This document shows, piece after piece, positions 1 through 5,448 of a stretch of 8,255 nucleotides of DNA; within the stretch, counting starts at the first letter, position 1, and every line of letters starts with the position of its first letter. The stretch is from an uncultured Aquimonas sp. (GTDB taxonomy: Bacteria; Pseudomonadota; Gammaproteobacteria; Xanthomonadales; Xanthomonadaceae), in the NCBI GenBank assembly GCA_946481615.1, contig CAMLOR010000145.1, forward strand, positions 1-8,255. The letters run 5' to 3'. Below the pieces are notes generated by a model. That model had not been told where the DNA came from and ran no database searches. It saw only the letters and a list, made by a program, of their open reading frames with translations. A program made the translations under genes and the position numbers.

Positions 1-710
1 ACTACCGCAACGAGTACTCCGGCCTGGCCTCGCGCATGCCGCGCGGCTGGTGGCGTGCGCCGGTGCACACCTTCAACGCCTTCGCCATCCAGAGCTTCAT
101 CGACGAACTCGCGCACGCTGCCGGACACGATCCCCTCGCCTTCCGTCTGGCGCTCTACGGCGAACCGAAGGTCTACGACTACGAAGGCCACGGCGGCCCG
201 AAATTCGACTCCGGCCGCCTGATCGCGGTGATGAAACGCGCCGCGGAGCACATCGGCTGGGGCCGCGACTTGCCGAAGGGCCACGGCCTCGGCCTCGCCA
301 CGCACTTCACCTTCGGCGGCTACACGGCCCACGCGATGGAAGTGAGCATCCAGAACGGCCGCCCGCGCATCCACCGCTGCGTCTGCGCCGTCGACGTGGG
401 CCGCATCGTCAATCCACTCGGCGTGGAAGCGCAGATGATGGGCGGCACGATCGACGGCCTCTCGACCGCGCTCGGCCTCGAAATCACGGTGCAGGACGGC
501 CGCGTCCGCCAATCGAACTTCCACGACTACCCGCTGCTGCGCTCCATCGACGCGCCCGACATCGAAGTGCTGATGACCGACAGCACCGCGGAGCCGTCAG
601 GTGCCGGCGAAATGGGGCTACCGAGCGCCTTGCCCGCGCTGACGAATGCGATCTTCGCGGCGACGGGCAAGCGCATGCGGCGCTTGCCGATCGATCGTCA
701 ATTGGCCTGA
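1..710 (+). CDS. Molybdopterin-binding oxidoreductase large subunit, C-terminal part (isoquinoline 1-oxidoreductase beta-subunit type)
   Basis: The reading frame is open from base 3, so the start lies before the window and only the last ~235 residues are present. The protein belongs to the xanthine dehydrogenase/aldehyde oxidase superfamily, whose large subunit carries the Mo-cofactor and hydroxylates aromatic N-heterocycles or aldehydes. Supporting features are the RGWWRAP segment near the start, the FAIQSFIDELAHAAG segment typical of IorB-like subunits, the VDVGRIVNPLGVEAQ segment, and GAGE at 600-611. The Glu at 609-611 is the expected catalytic base of this superfamily. The C-terminus (ALTNAIFAATGKRMRRLP) is the family's usual ending, so the gene is intact on this side. 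A small [2Fe-2S] subunit gene would be expected upstream, outside the window. The exact substrate cannot be told. It is the last + strand gene before the minus-strand array and codes in the high-GC style of the core chromosome. Confidence 0.85.
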   Translation, partial: YRNEYSGLASRMPRGWWRAPVHTFNAFAIQSFIDELAHAAGHDPLAFRLALYGEPKVYDYEGHGGPKFDSGRLIAVMKRAAEHIGWGRDLPKGHGLGLATHFTFGGYTAHAMEVSIQNGRPRIHRCVCAVDVGRIVNPLGVEAQMMGGTIDGLSTALGLEITVQDGRVRQSNFHDYPLLRSIDAPDIEVLMTDSTAEPSGAGEMGLPSALPALTNAIFAATGKRMRRLPIDRQLA

Positions 711-735
711 AAACCGGCGGCAGCCAGCGCCGCCG
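710..735 (-). terminator. Rho-independent terminator at the distal end of the array
   Basis: A perfect 7-bp GC stem (CGGCGGC 715-721 with GCCGCCG 729-735, 7-nt loop) is followed on the minus strand by GTTTT (714-710). The polarity fits termination of transcripts coming leftward through the toxin gene that ends at 739. It may also slow + strand transcripts of the oxidoreductase gene, but there is no T-run on that side. Confidence 0.6.
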
Positions 736-738
736 AAA

Positions 739-1029
739 CTACACCCGGGGACGCCAGTAACCAGGCTCCCGCCGGCAGTGCATGACCGCAACGATGAGGA
801 TGTGGTCGGCTTCGATCGTGAAGAGAACGGCATACGGGAAGACGTGCGCAAGACACCTGCGAACGTCCCCATCGAACCTCCGCCATCCCTCCGGGCGCTC
901 GAGAATGCGCACGATTGCATTCTCTATGCTCTCGATGAATCGCAACTCGAGCCCGTTGCGCCGCTCGTGGTAGTACAGAGCCGCCGCCTCGTACTCCGAC
1001 AAGGCGTCGGGATGAAACGCGAATCTCAC
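739..1029 (-). CDS. ParE/RelE-family toxin of a type II toxin-antitoxin pair
   Basis: A 96-residue protein of the RelE/ParE toxin superfamily (often annotated as plasmid stabilisation system protein). Members inhibit growth by targeting gyrase or by cleaving ribosome-bound mRNA; which applies here cannot be read from sequence. The family pattern is visible: an N-terminal FHPDALSEYEAAALYY helix region, a central helix (FIESIENAIVRILERP), and the C-terminal beta segments RRCLAHVFPYAVLF and ILIVAVMHCRREPGYW. Length is normal. The start is GTG, overlapping the upstream antitoxin stop as GTGA. There is no good ribosome-binding site, so translation is probably coupled to the antitoxin. It is the last gene of the minus-strand series and is followed by the hairpin at 715-735. 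It appears intact. Confidence 0.88.
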   Translation of the reverse strand: MRFAFHPDALSEYEAAALYYHERRNGLELRFIESIENAIVRILERPEGWRRFDGDVRRCLAHVFPYAVLFTIEADHILIVAVMHCRREPGYWRPRV

Positions 1030-1259
1030 CGCCCGACAGCCCGCCGTACCTGCGCCAGCGCCTCTTCACCCGGGATGGTCTGCACCCGACCGGACCTTAC
1101 GTCCTCGATGCGCCGACGCGCCTCCACTACCCACAGGTCGTGGACGCGGCTCGCCTCGGCTGGATCGAGACTCTCGACGAGCCGATCCGCCAGGAGGGCC
1201 CGCGCCTCGTCAGGCAAAGCCAGGGCGCCTTCGATGATCTGTTCGATTGAAGCCGTCAT
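1026..1259 (-). CDS. Antitoxin, addiction-module component family (TIGR02574/PF09720 type)
   Basis: A 77-residue protein starting MTASIEQIIEGALALPDEAR. The combination of that N-terminal helix, ALLADRLVESLD, and a central LWVVEARRRIEDVRSG segment is characteristic of the putative addiction-module component family, which pairs with RelE/ParE toxins. Such antitoxins bind and neutralise the toxin and usually repress their own promoter. The internal ATG at 1259 is preferred over the upstream in-frame ATG at 1295, because homologues begin at this point and the extension is not protein-like. No Shine-Dalgarno is seen ahead of 1259. A candidate promoter at 1267-1295 would start transcription almost at the ATG, so the mRNA may be leaderless. 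It overlaps the toxin by 4 bases, a normal TA operon arrangement. Confidence 0.85.
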   Translation of the reverse strand: MTASIEQIIEGALALPDEARALLADRLVESLDPAEASRVHDLWVVEARRRIEDVRSGRVQTIPGEEALAQVRRAVGR

Positions 1260-1266
1260 GGAACAG

Positions 1267-1295
1267 ACGATACGACCGTGTCCTTCACCTGGCAA
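1267..1295 (-). promoter_or_regulatory. Candidate sigma-70-type promoter of the toxin-antitoxin operon
   Basis: On the minus strand, TTGCCA (1295-1290, 5 of 6 matches to TTGACA) and TATCGT (1272-1267, 4 of 6 to TATAAT) are separated by exactly 17 bases. The predicted start of transcription falls around 1260, at the antitoxin ATG. An inverted repeat (1292-1320) overlaps the -35 box. No experimental support is available. Confidence 0.45.
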
Positions 1296-1320
1296 CGGTG
1301 GCCGCCGGCCAGCGCGCTGC
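1292..1320. repeat. Inverted repeat between the DUF3574 gene and the antitoxin (operator, terminator or attC remnant)
   Basis: TGGCC (1299-1303) and GGCCA (1307-1311) form a perfect inner stem. GCAACG (1292-1297) pairs with CGCTGC (1315-1320) apart from one G-T pair. On the minus strand the preceding bases include GTTAGCA, just after the DUF3574 stop, the same heptamer found at the start of the attC-like site at 1775-1833. The spacer may therefore be a decayed attC. Its overlap with the -35 box would also suit an autoregulatory operator. Confidence 0.4.
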
Positions 1321-1342
1321 GAGCACGACTGCTAACTCGGCG

Positions 1343-1756
1343 CTAGAAGGAAGGGCAAACATGAGAGCTGACCCGAAGCACCGCTTCCTGCTCGAAACGT
1401 GCCTTGTAAGCCTCCACGATTTCGACCACCGCCTTCTCGTTGGCTGCGTCGTCCGGATGGACGAGCATCAACACATGTGATGCCTCACGAACAACGGCGC
1501 CGTCAGCGCCACGCCACTGCCCCGAGGCTGGCCAAACGGTCAACCCCTGCGGAAAGCGCGGAGTGACGGTGCTCCGCAGGAACTCGGTCCACTCATCGGG
1601 CGTTACCACGCCGCCCGCGGGCTTGGCCATGCCGAAGTACAGCGAATCCTGGATGGACAACGGCTCGCCATTCGAGCATGCGCGTTGTTGCATGGACGCG
1701 CAGCCGGCGAGCGCGATGGCCAGTGCAGTGGCGGAGGCATTTCGAAGAAACGGCAT
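1343..1756 (-). CDS. DUF3574 family lipoprotein
   Basis: A 137-residue protein with a lipoprotein signal peptide: MPFLRNASATALAIALAGC, where LAGC is a lipobox and Cys19 the predicted lipidated residue. The mature part matches the pattern of DUF3574 (PF12098): SLYFGMAKPAGGVVTPDEW, a FLRSTVTPRFPQGLTV block, GQWRG, and a C-terminal ARFEQEAVLRV segment. Members are small periplasmic or membrane-anchored proteins of unknown function. The start at 1756 lies about 20 bases after the attC-like site ending at 1775, as expected for an integron cassette gene. The ribosome-binding site is weak (AGGT about 10 bases upstream). The gene appears intact, with a TAG stop. Confidence 0.82.
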   Translation of the reverse strand: MPFLRNASATALAIALAGCASMQQRACSNGEPLSIQDSLYFGMAKPAGGVVTPDEWTEFLRSTVTPRFPQGLTVWPASGQWRGADGAVVREASHVLMLVHPDDAANEKAVVEIVEAYKARFEQEAVLRVSSHVCPSF

Positions 1757-1774
1757 GGGCAGACGACCTGCGGC

Positions 1775-1833
1775 GGCTGACGTCGGAGTTGGGCCGGGCC
1801 GCGAATGGCTTCGGCTTGAATGGATTGCTAACC
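1775..1833 (-). mobile_element. attC-like recombination site (integron gene cassette)
   Basis: This 59-bp minus-strand element lies between two unrelated genes. Its ends GGTTAGC (1833-1827) and GTCAGCC (1781-1775) pair with two G-T wobbles and one mismatch; the distal end matches the GTTRRRY core apart from one base. Inside, AATCCATTCAAGCCGA (1826-1811) nearly reproduces the inner left arm of the classical aadA-type attC. It is followed by a central TTCGCGG and the opposite arm CGGCCCAACTC (1796-1786). The stop codon of the VOC gene (1830-1828) lies inside its first core box, and the next gene starts 19 bases beyond it. Size, layout and arm sequence all fit attC. The inner stem has two A-C mismatches, so activity is uncertain. 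Confidence 0.65.
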
Positions 1834-2265
1834 GAGTTCCTGGGCCAGCCCGATGAGGATTCCGTCGGGGCTCCGGAGGTAGCAGAGCCGATAGATGTTT
1901 TCGTACTCGCTCACCTTGCCGACGAGTTCCGCCCCGCGTTCCACGAGCCGCGCAACCGTATCGTCGATGTCCTCCACGGTGAACATGACACGCAGGTAGC
2001 CGAGGGCGTTCACCGGGGCGCGGCGGTGATCGGCGACCACGGGCGGCGCAAGGAAGCGGGACAGCTCGAGCCGGCCATGACCATCCGGCGTACGCATCAT
2101 GGCGACCTCGACACGCATGTCGCGCAATCCGGTGACGCCATCGGCCCAGTCGCCCTCGATCGTTGCGCGCCCTTCGAGCACGAGGCCAAGCTCAGTGAAA
2201 AATCCGATGGCGGCATCGAGGTCTTCCACCACGATGCCGACGTTGTCCATGCGCTTCACCGTCAT
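1828..2265 (-). CDS. VOC-superfamily (glyoxalase/bleomycin-resistance fold) protein
   Basis: A 145-residue protein with two beta-alpha-beta-beta-beta VOC units. It begins MTVKRMDNVGIVVEDLDAA, continues FFTELGLVLEGRA and a LSRFLAPP segment, then has the second half YLRVMFTVEDIDDTVARLVERGAELVG and ends YLRSPDGILIGLAQ. The fold covers metal-dependent isomerases, dioxygenases and drug-binding proteins. The usual first metal His is Asn here (MDNV) and the usual Glu of the last strand is Gly (GILIGLA), so glyoxalase I activity is unlikely; substrate unknown. The start at 2265 is supported by AAGGAG five bases upstream. The longer open frame to 2439 runs into the neighbouring gene and is rejected. 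The TAG stop is embedded in the attC-like site. Confidence 0.85.
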   Translation of the reverse strand: MTVKRMDNVGIVVEDLDAAIGFFTELGLVLEGRATIEGDWADGVTGLRDMRVEVAMMRTPDGHGRLELSRFLAPPVVADHRRAPVNALGYLRVMFTVEDIDDTVARLVERGAELVGKVSEYENIYRLCYLRSPDGILIGLAQELG

Positions 2266-2344
2266 GATCGCTCCTTGGCGTTGGTGACGTTTCCCATGTT
2301 GGAGATCCCGCCGACTCCGTATCCGTTGGTGCAACGAAGCTCGA

Positions 2345-2863
2345 TCAGCGTCGTGAGAAGTTCGAGTACCAGTTCCATTCCCAGGTTCGGCCCGCATCGG
2401 CGGAGAATGCACGGCTGTAAACCGGGGCATCCGGATCACGCTTGTCCCAATGGAATCTCACGATGACGTCCTTGTCGGCGTCAACCTCTCGGCCGAAAAA
2501 GTCGCCTTCGTCGCCATCGAACGAGCCCACCTTGCCACCATCGAGCTTCATTGCGTTGCTGTCGGCCCAATAGATCGTCCACAGCCGTGTTTTCGGATCG
2601 AACAATCGCACGGTGAGGCCCTCGAAGGGCTTGCCGTCCAGCTCCGCATGAAAAATGTCGAAGTTGCCTTGGTCCAGCAGGATCGGGCTGCATTCCTGAG
2701 TCGCGTCGAACGCGTTCCATTCGTCGCTGCCTGTCAGCGGCTCCTTCAGTGCGCGATTCCTGATGTTCCAGCGACCTGTCAGATAGTCGAAGTCCCGGTT
2801 CGACGAGGTCTTGCTCGCCGCAATTTCGAGATTCCCATCGGATGAAGGCGAAAAGGCACGCAT
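2345..2863 (-). CDS. DUF1579-like conserved hypothetical protein
   Basis: A 172-residue soluble protein without signal peptide. The recognisable blocks are FDYLTGRWNIRNR with a following EWNAFDATQEC, then FEGLTVRLFDPKTRLWTIYWAD, a GDFFG turn, VRFHWDK, and the C-terminal YSRAFSADAGRTWEWNW. This pattern occurs in a widespread family of single-domain beta-rich proteins, often labelled hypothetical or DUF1579-like, probably lipocalin-like in fold. The function is unknown. The start at 2863 is firm: AAAGGAGG lies six bases before the ATG, the best ribosome-binding site in the array. The upstream spacer (2864-2951) contains paired GATTC/GAATC segments but no clear attC. The downstream spacer (2266-2344) has only short paired CGTTG/CAACG ends. 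Confidence 0.72.
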   Translation of the reverse strand: MRAFSPSSDGNLEIAASKTSSNRDFDYLTGRWNIRNRALKEPLTGSDEWNAFDATQECSPILLDQGNFDIFHAELDGKPFEGLTVRLFDPKTRLWTIYWADSNAMKLDGGKVGSFDGDEGDFFGREVDADKDVIVRFHWDKRDPDAPVYSRAFSADAGRTWEWNWYSNFSRR

Positions 2864-2951
2864 GCGTCCTCCTTTGGATGAGCTTGGCTACAGATCCGAA
2901 TGATCGTGGATTCTCATCATGAGGGAGAGTAGCTCCGGCCGAGTGAATCGT

Positions 2952-3326
2952 TCAGGCCACGGGCGCGGTGAAGTTCAGCCAATCACCGTCCGGCATGCGC
3001 ACCTGAAACTCCCGCTGGCGGTAGGGCATGTTCTTCAACGGCTCCACACGATCCGGCGGCAGTCCGGCGAGCGCCGGACCGAGCTTGTGATACAGCGCAT
3101 CGATATCGGCGACATCGATGCATATCGCGACCCTGGCCTTGCCATCCGGAGTGAGCTTGCGGGCGGGCTCTTCGAGAAGTCGCAACCCGCAGCCACCAAG
3201 TTCCAGGTAGGCGTAGTTGCTTTCTCTATGCTTGAGTTCGAACGCAAGGACGTCGCAAAAGAAGGACAGCGCTTCACTCATGTCCGGCACGTGAAGGAAC
3301 GGTGTGATCTGGTAGATACCCTCCAT
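2952..3326 (-). CDS. VOC-superfamily protein, bleomycin-resistance/dioxygenase-like
   Basis: A 124-residue protein of the vicinal oxygen chelate fold, the usual size for one complete domain pair. The first half is YQITPFLHVPDMSEALSFF followed by YLELGGCGLRLLEEP. The second half is ARVAICIDVADIDALYHKLG, ending FQVRMPDGDWLNFTAP. The His of FLHVPD lies at the position of the first metal ligand. This type often binds or modifies small aromatic or antibiotic-like molecules, but no substrate can be assigned. The start at 3326 is supported by GGGAG seven bases upstream. It does not resemble the VOC protein at 1828-2265 closely enough to suggest local duplication. The upstream spacer carries a weak attC candidate (3335-3413). 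Confidence 0.83.
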   Translation of the reverse strand: MEGIYQITPFLHVPDMSEALSFFCDVLAFELKHRESNYAYLELGGCGLRLLEEPARKLTPDGKARVAICIDVADIDALYHKLGPALAGLPPDRVEPLKNMPYRQREFQVRMPDGDWLNFTAPVA

Positions 3327-3334
3327 GCGGTTCT

Positions 3335-3413
3335 CCCGAACGTTGTGTTGGCGATCCGGCGTCGCGGCAAGCGACTGCGGGCCGAGAATCCGTCAATGCC
3401 GCGAGGGTTGGGT
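3335..3413 (-). mobile_element. Weak attC-like candidate between the YdeI-like and VOC genes
   Basis: On the minus strand the element opens with ACCCAAC (3413-3407), a perfect RYYYAAC core. It closes 72 bases later with GTTCGGG (3341-3335), which matches GTTRRRY at five of seven positions; the two ends pair at five of seven. Near the centre is a perfect hairpin, GTCGC (3361-3365) with GCGAC (3371-3375). The inner arms are poor. Position (after one stop, just before the next ribosome-binding site) fits attC, but the evidence is modest. Confidence 0.35.
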
Positions 3414-3426
3414 CACCTGTTCGACG

Positions 3427-3990
3427 CTACTTGAGGATGCGCCTTTGCTCGGCGCAGGCCTGCATGAGCTGGTCGAGGCGACGGGCGCGTGTCGCGGGCT
3501 GCTTGGCGCTGACAACCCAATGCGTAATGACCCTTCGGTAGCTCGGGGCCACGGTCTCGAAATACTTCCAGGCCACGCGATTCTTCTTGAACTCGCGAAC
3601 CTCGGCTGGCGTCAACTCGGCCGGACTTTCGCGCTCGAACGCGTAGACACCCGTTTTCTCCTGCTTCCTGGTTTCGTACGCGGCGACCCCGGCAGGCCGC
3701 ATGCGACCCGCCTTGGTGAGCTCCCGAACCTTGTTGATATTGATGAGGCTCCAGATCGATCCCTTCCTGCGGGGCGAGAAGCGGATCTGATATGAAGCAT
3801 CGTCGATCCTCTTGCGCACCCCGTCGATCCAGCCGAAGCACAGTGCCTCGTCGACCGACTCCGGCCAGGTCATGCTCGGCATGCCGCTGCCCACTTTTCT
3901 GAACCCGACTATCAGCTCCGCGGCAGAGGCATGGTTGGCCTCCAGCCAGCTCCGAAATTGCAAGGCGGTTTCGAAGAATGTGGGAGGCAT
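3427..3990 (-). CDS. YdeI/OmdA-associated family protein
   Basis: A 187-residue cytoplasmic protein of the YdeI/OmpD-associated family (PF13376 region at the C-terminus). Typical blocks are FETALQFRSWLEANHA at the N-terminus, ELIVGFRKVGSG, the highly conserved WPESVDEALCFGWIDGVRKR, IRFSPRRKGSIWS, and the C-terminal EVREFKKNRVAWKYFETVAPSYRRVITHWV. Length is normal. The biochemical role is not established. The ATG at 3990 has no visible Shine-Dalgarno and lies 20 bases beyond the attC-like element at 4010-4077, so it may depend on upstream translation or start leaderless. The family is common in bacterial accessory regions. Confidence 0.88.
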   Translation of the reverse strand: MPPTFFETALQFRSWLEANHASAAELIVGFRKVGSGMPSMTWPESVDEALCFGWIDGVRKRIDDASYQIRFSPRRKGSIWSLININKVRELTKAGRMRPAGVAAYETRKQEKTGVYAFERESPAELTPAEVREFKKNRVAWKYFETVAPSYRRVITHWVVSAKQPATRARRLDQLMQACAEQRRILK

Positions 3991-4009
3991 GAAGTGTGGT
4001 CGTTGTGTG

Positions 4010-4077
4010 GCCTGATGCCGTCAAGCCGCCGTTGCATGCAGCGCGCGGATAGCCCAACAGGTTCTCGCGGGTTGGCT
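4010..4077 (-). mobile_element. attC-like spacer, copy A of a shared 39-base core
   Basis: On the minus strand this spacer opens with AGCCAAC (4077-4071; core RYYYAAC with one deviation). Its left arm GTTGGGCT (4058-4051) can pair with GGCTTGAC (4027-4020) using G-T wobbles, and it closes with ATCAGGC (4016-4010) in place of GTTRRRY. Its 4019-4057 segment matches 4348-4386 at 31 of 39 bases by my count. It sits between the stop at 4089 and the ATG at 3990. Ends are degenerate, so it is a candidate or decayed site. Confidence 0.5.
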
Positions 4078-4088
4078 CGGGCACATTG

Positions 4089-4331
4089 TCAAGGATCGCC
4101 GGCGGGAAGCGACCTGGCTTCGACGTTGATTCGCCGGAACGGCGAGTGCCAACCGAGCCCATAAGACAGGAACCACCAGCCAAATAAAAACTGGGCGACA
4201 GCGGTCAACAGGTTTCGACCAGACAAGACATCGGTCAGCACGGCGAATAGAAACATCACGCCTGCGACCAGCATGAAGGAGCCGAGCACGGCTGCCGCAA
4301 CGCGTGTTGATGTCTCTCGAAACGATGGCAT
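4089..4331 (-). CDS. Small two-helix membrane protein, function unknown
   Basis: I do not recognise this 80-residue protein. Residues about 10-34 (VAAAVLGSFMLVAGVMFLFAV region) and about 41-60 (LLTAVAQFLFGWWFLSYGLG) are hydrophobic enough to span the membrane. The C-terminal 20 residues are polar (SPFRRINVEARSLPAGDP). Positive residues lie in the N-terminal tail and after helix 2, which would suit a hairpin with both ends in the cytoplasm. The ATG at 4331 comes six bases after the end of the attC-like element at 4337-4418 and has no Shine-Dalgarno, typical of integron cassette genes. The reading frame is real rather than a shadow: it is the only open frame of its size here and has membrane-protein composition. 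Confidence 0.6.
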   Translation of the reverse strand: MPSFRETSTRVAAAVLGSFMLVAGVMFLFAVLTDVLSGRNLLTAVAQFLFGWWFLSYGLGWHSPFRRINVEARSLPAGDP

Positions 4332-4336
4332 GTGAT

Positions 4337-4418
4337 GCCTACAGCCGCGTCAAGCCGCCGCTGCGTACGGCGTGCAGATGACCCAAGGATACCCTTTGGA
4401 GCGCACGGTGCTACAGGC
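4337..4418 (-). mobile_element. attC-like spacer, copy B of the shared 39-base core
   Basis: Minus strand: opens GCCTGTA (4418-4412; compare core GCCTAAC) overlapping the TAG stop of the gene ending at 4411. It contains the arm GGCTTGAC (4356-4349) preceded by CGG, and closes TGTAGGC (4343-4337; compare GTTAGGC), six bases before the next ATG. A hairpin (CCAAAGG with CCTTGG) lies in its left half. The core 4348-4386 matches copy A with eight differences, all transitions. Confidence 0.5.
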
Positions 4419-4839
4419 GTGACCAAGCCTGCCGCAAACCGACGAGGTGTACCAGCCCGAACGCCAGGCAGAGGCACGAGCTTACGAGCCAGAACGTCAT
4501 CGAACTGCCGGGAAAAAGCGGCATGAGCGGCATGAAGGCCACGCCGCGCAGCAGATAGACCGCGGTGATGGCGCAGAGCACTCCGCGCAGGAACGGCAGC
4601 CGGCGAATGACCCCCGCACCGGACAAGGCGTAGGCGGCCCAAGCCAGCAACACTGCCGAGATGAGCGCAGTGACCGCGGCCGGATACCAATGGCCAGCCT
4701 CCGCCATCCGAGCCATGCGCTCGCCGGCCCCCAGAGCGCGATACCAGGCACCGCCGAAAACGATGCAGCCGAGATGGGCCAATGCAGCGATGGCGCTCAG
4801 GCTGGCGCCAGCTACCAGAAAGCGATTGAAGGCCAACAT
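4411..4839 (-). CDS. Four-helix integral membrane protein, function unknown
   Basis: A 142-residue protein with four predicted membrane segments at about residues 8-29, 54-73, 85-107 and 114-134. The loop between helices 1 and 2 holds the distinctive GAWYRALGAGERMARMAEAGHWYPA. Other marked blocks are ALSGAGVIRRLPFLR between helices 2 and 3, VYLLRGVAFMPL in helix 3, and a C-terminal FGLVHLVGLRQAW. I believe close relatives occur as unnamed proteins in proteobacteria, but no function is known. The ATG at 4839 is chosen over the upstream ATG at 4932. The hydrophobic helix begins directly after 4839, and the upstream extension is Arg-rich and runs into the palindromic repeat at 4912-4959. GGAG lies 12 bases before the ATG, rather far. 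The stop overlaps the attC-like spacer. Confidence 0.72.
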   Translation of the reverse strand: MLAFNRFLVAGASLSAIAALAHLGCIVFGGAWYRALGAGERMARMAEAGHWYPAAVTALISAVLLAWAAYALSGAGVIRRLPFLRGVLCAITAVYLLRGVAFMPLMPLFPGSSMTFWLVSSCLCLAFGLVHLVGLRQAWSRL

Positions 4840-4911
4840 GCGTGCGATGCGCTCCACTTGAATTCCCGACCTGAGCCGAGACTCTTGTAAGCCACAGGTG
4901 AGACAACGACG

Positions 4912-4959
4912 GGTCGGAGCGGATTTCTCCAACTATTCGACGCAACGCCTCTCCGACCC
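4912..4959. repeat. REP-like palindromic repeat, copy 1
   Basis: GGGTCGGAG (4911-4919) and CTCCGACCC (4951-4959) are perfect 9-base inverted ends around a ~31-base interior. The first 24 bases (4912-4935) match 5449-5472 at 20 positions (pattern GGTCRGAGCGG, then TTTCTCCA). It lies eight bases downstream of the stop of the finger protein. It may be a REP-type dispersed element or a highly diverged attC; the canonical attC core boxes are not evident. Confidence 0.55.
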
Positions 4960-4967
4960 CGCTGCAG

Positions 4968-5420
4968 TCAGGCTGCGCTGGATTTGGCATCCTCGGAAGG
5001 AAGCTCTTGAACCCAGCCAGTGCCACCGCAGATGCAGATTGCAGTAGCGGAGATCGCGCCAATCCCACTGCATGCACGACAGACGGCGGCATTGGCAGGA
5101 CGAGGCAGGAGTGCCGACGACAATTCGGGGAAGCGCTTCGCGCCCTCCACCAGAGCCATCGCGAACTCCGCATGGTCCGCGGGCTCACGCAAGCCTTCGT
5201 ACTCGGCGGTATTTCCGTCTGCGGAGAACTTGCGCACACTCCCATCCGGCAAGATGCCGATGGTCTCCAGCCACCCTGCGAAGAGCGGCAGAATCCCGAA
5301 GCGCTCCACATACGGAGCAAGCCAGAGCTGATTTTGAGCGGCTTCTTGGCGGTAGCGCGCGATGCGATCGGCAATGAACTCCGCAAGCTCGGGCGACAGG
5401 CAGACGCGACTCGCATTCAT
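4968..5420 (-). CDS. Unnamed protein with C-terminal CxxC/CxC finger
   Basis: A 150-residue soluble protein. The first ~110 residues are a helical domain (SPELAEFIADRIARYRQEAA, then LWLAPYVERFGILPLFAGWLETIGILPDGSV, and ALVEGAKRFPEL). They are followed by a compact Cys-Gly finger: C114 and C117 in CRACSGIG, C129 and C131 in CICGGTGW. The finger resembles half of a DnaJ-type CxxCxGxG zinc module and probably binds one zinc. I recognise the layout (LETIG, EYEG, VEGAKRFPEL, then the finger) as a recurring unnamed family, but no function is known to me. The ATG at 5420 lacks a clear Shine-Dalgarno. The gene is flanked by two same-orientation copies of one palindromic repeat (4912-4959 and 5449-5492), as if it moved or was captured as a unit. 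Confidence 0.7.
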   Translation of the reverse strand: MNASRVCLSPELAEFIADRIARYRQEAAQNQLWLAPYVERFGILPLFAGWLETIGILPDGSVRKFSADGNTAEYEGLREPADHAEFAMALVEGAKRFPELSSALLPRPANAAVCRACSGIGAISATAICICGGTGWVQELPSEDAKSSAA

Positions 5421-5448
5421 ATGGCGCTGGCACCGTGTTAGTAAACGC

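Noticed and set aside
50..760. Long + strand frame of 236 codons overlapping the oxidoreductase gene.
   Set aside because: Its Arg/Pro/His-rich composition is the shadow of the real gene in the neighbouring frame.
2262..2360. A protein-like alternative frame (LRCTNGYGVGGISNMGNV...) on the minus strand ending in TGA that overlaps the VOC ATG as ATGA.
   Set aside because: It has no start or ribosome-binding site of its own, continues only into a shadow frame of the DUF1579-like gene, and matches no family I know; most likely chance in a GC-rich spacer.
2266..2439. N-terminal extension of the VOC protein to 2439.
   Set aside because: The extension overlaps the DUF1579-like gene and is Arg-rich without VOC character, while the start at 2265 has a strong ribosome-binding site and the normal family beginning.
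4840..4932. N-terminal extension of the four-helix membrane protein containing CLTCG.
   Set aside because: It runs through the palindromic repeat and precedes a membrane helix that naturally begins at 4839.
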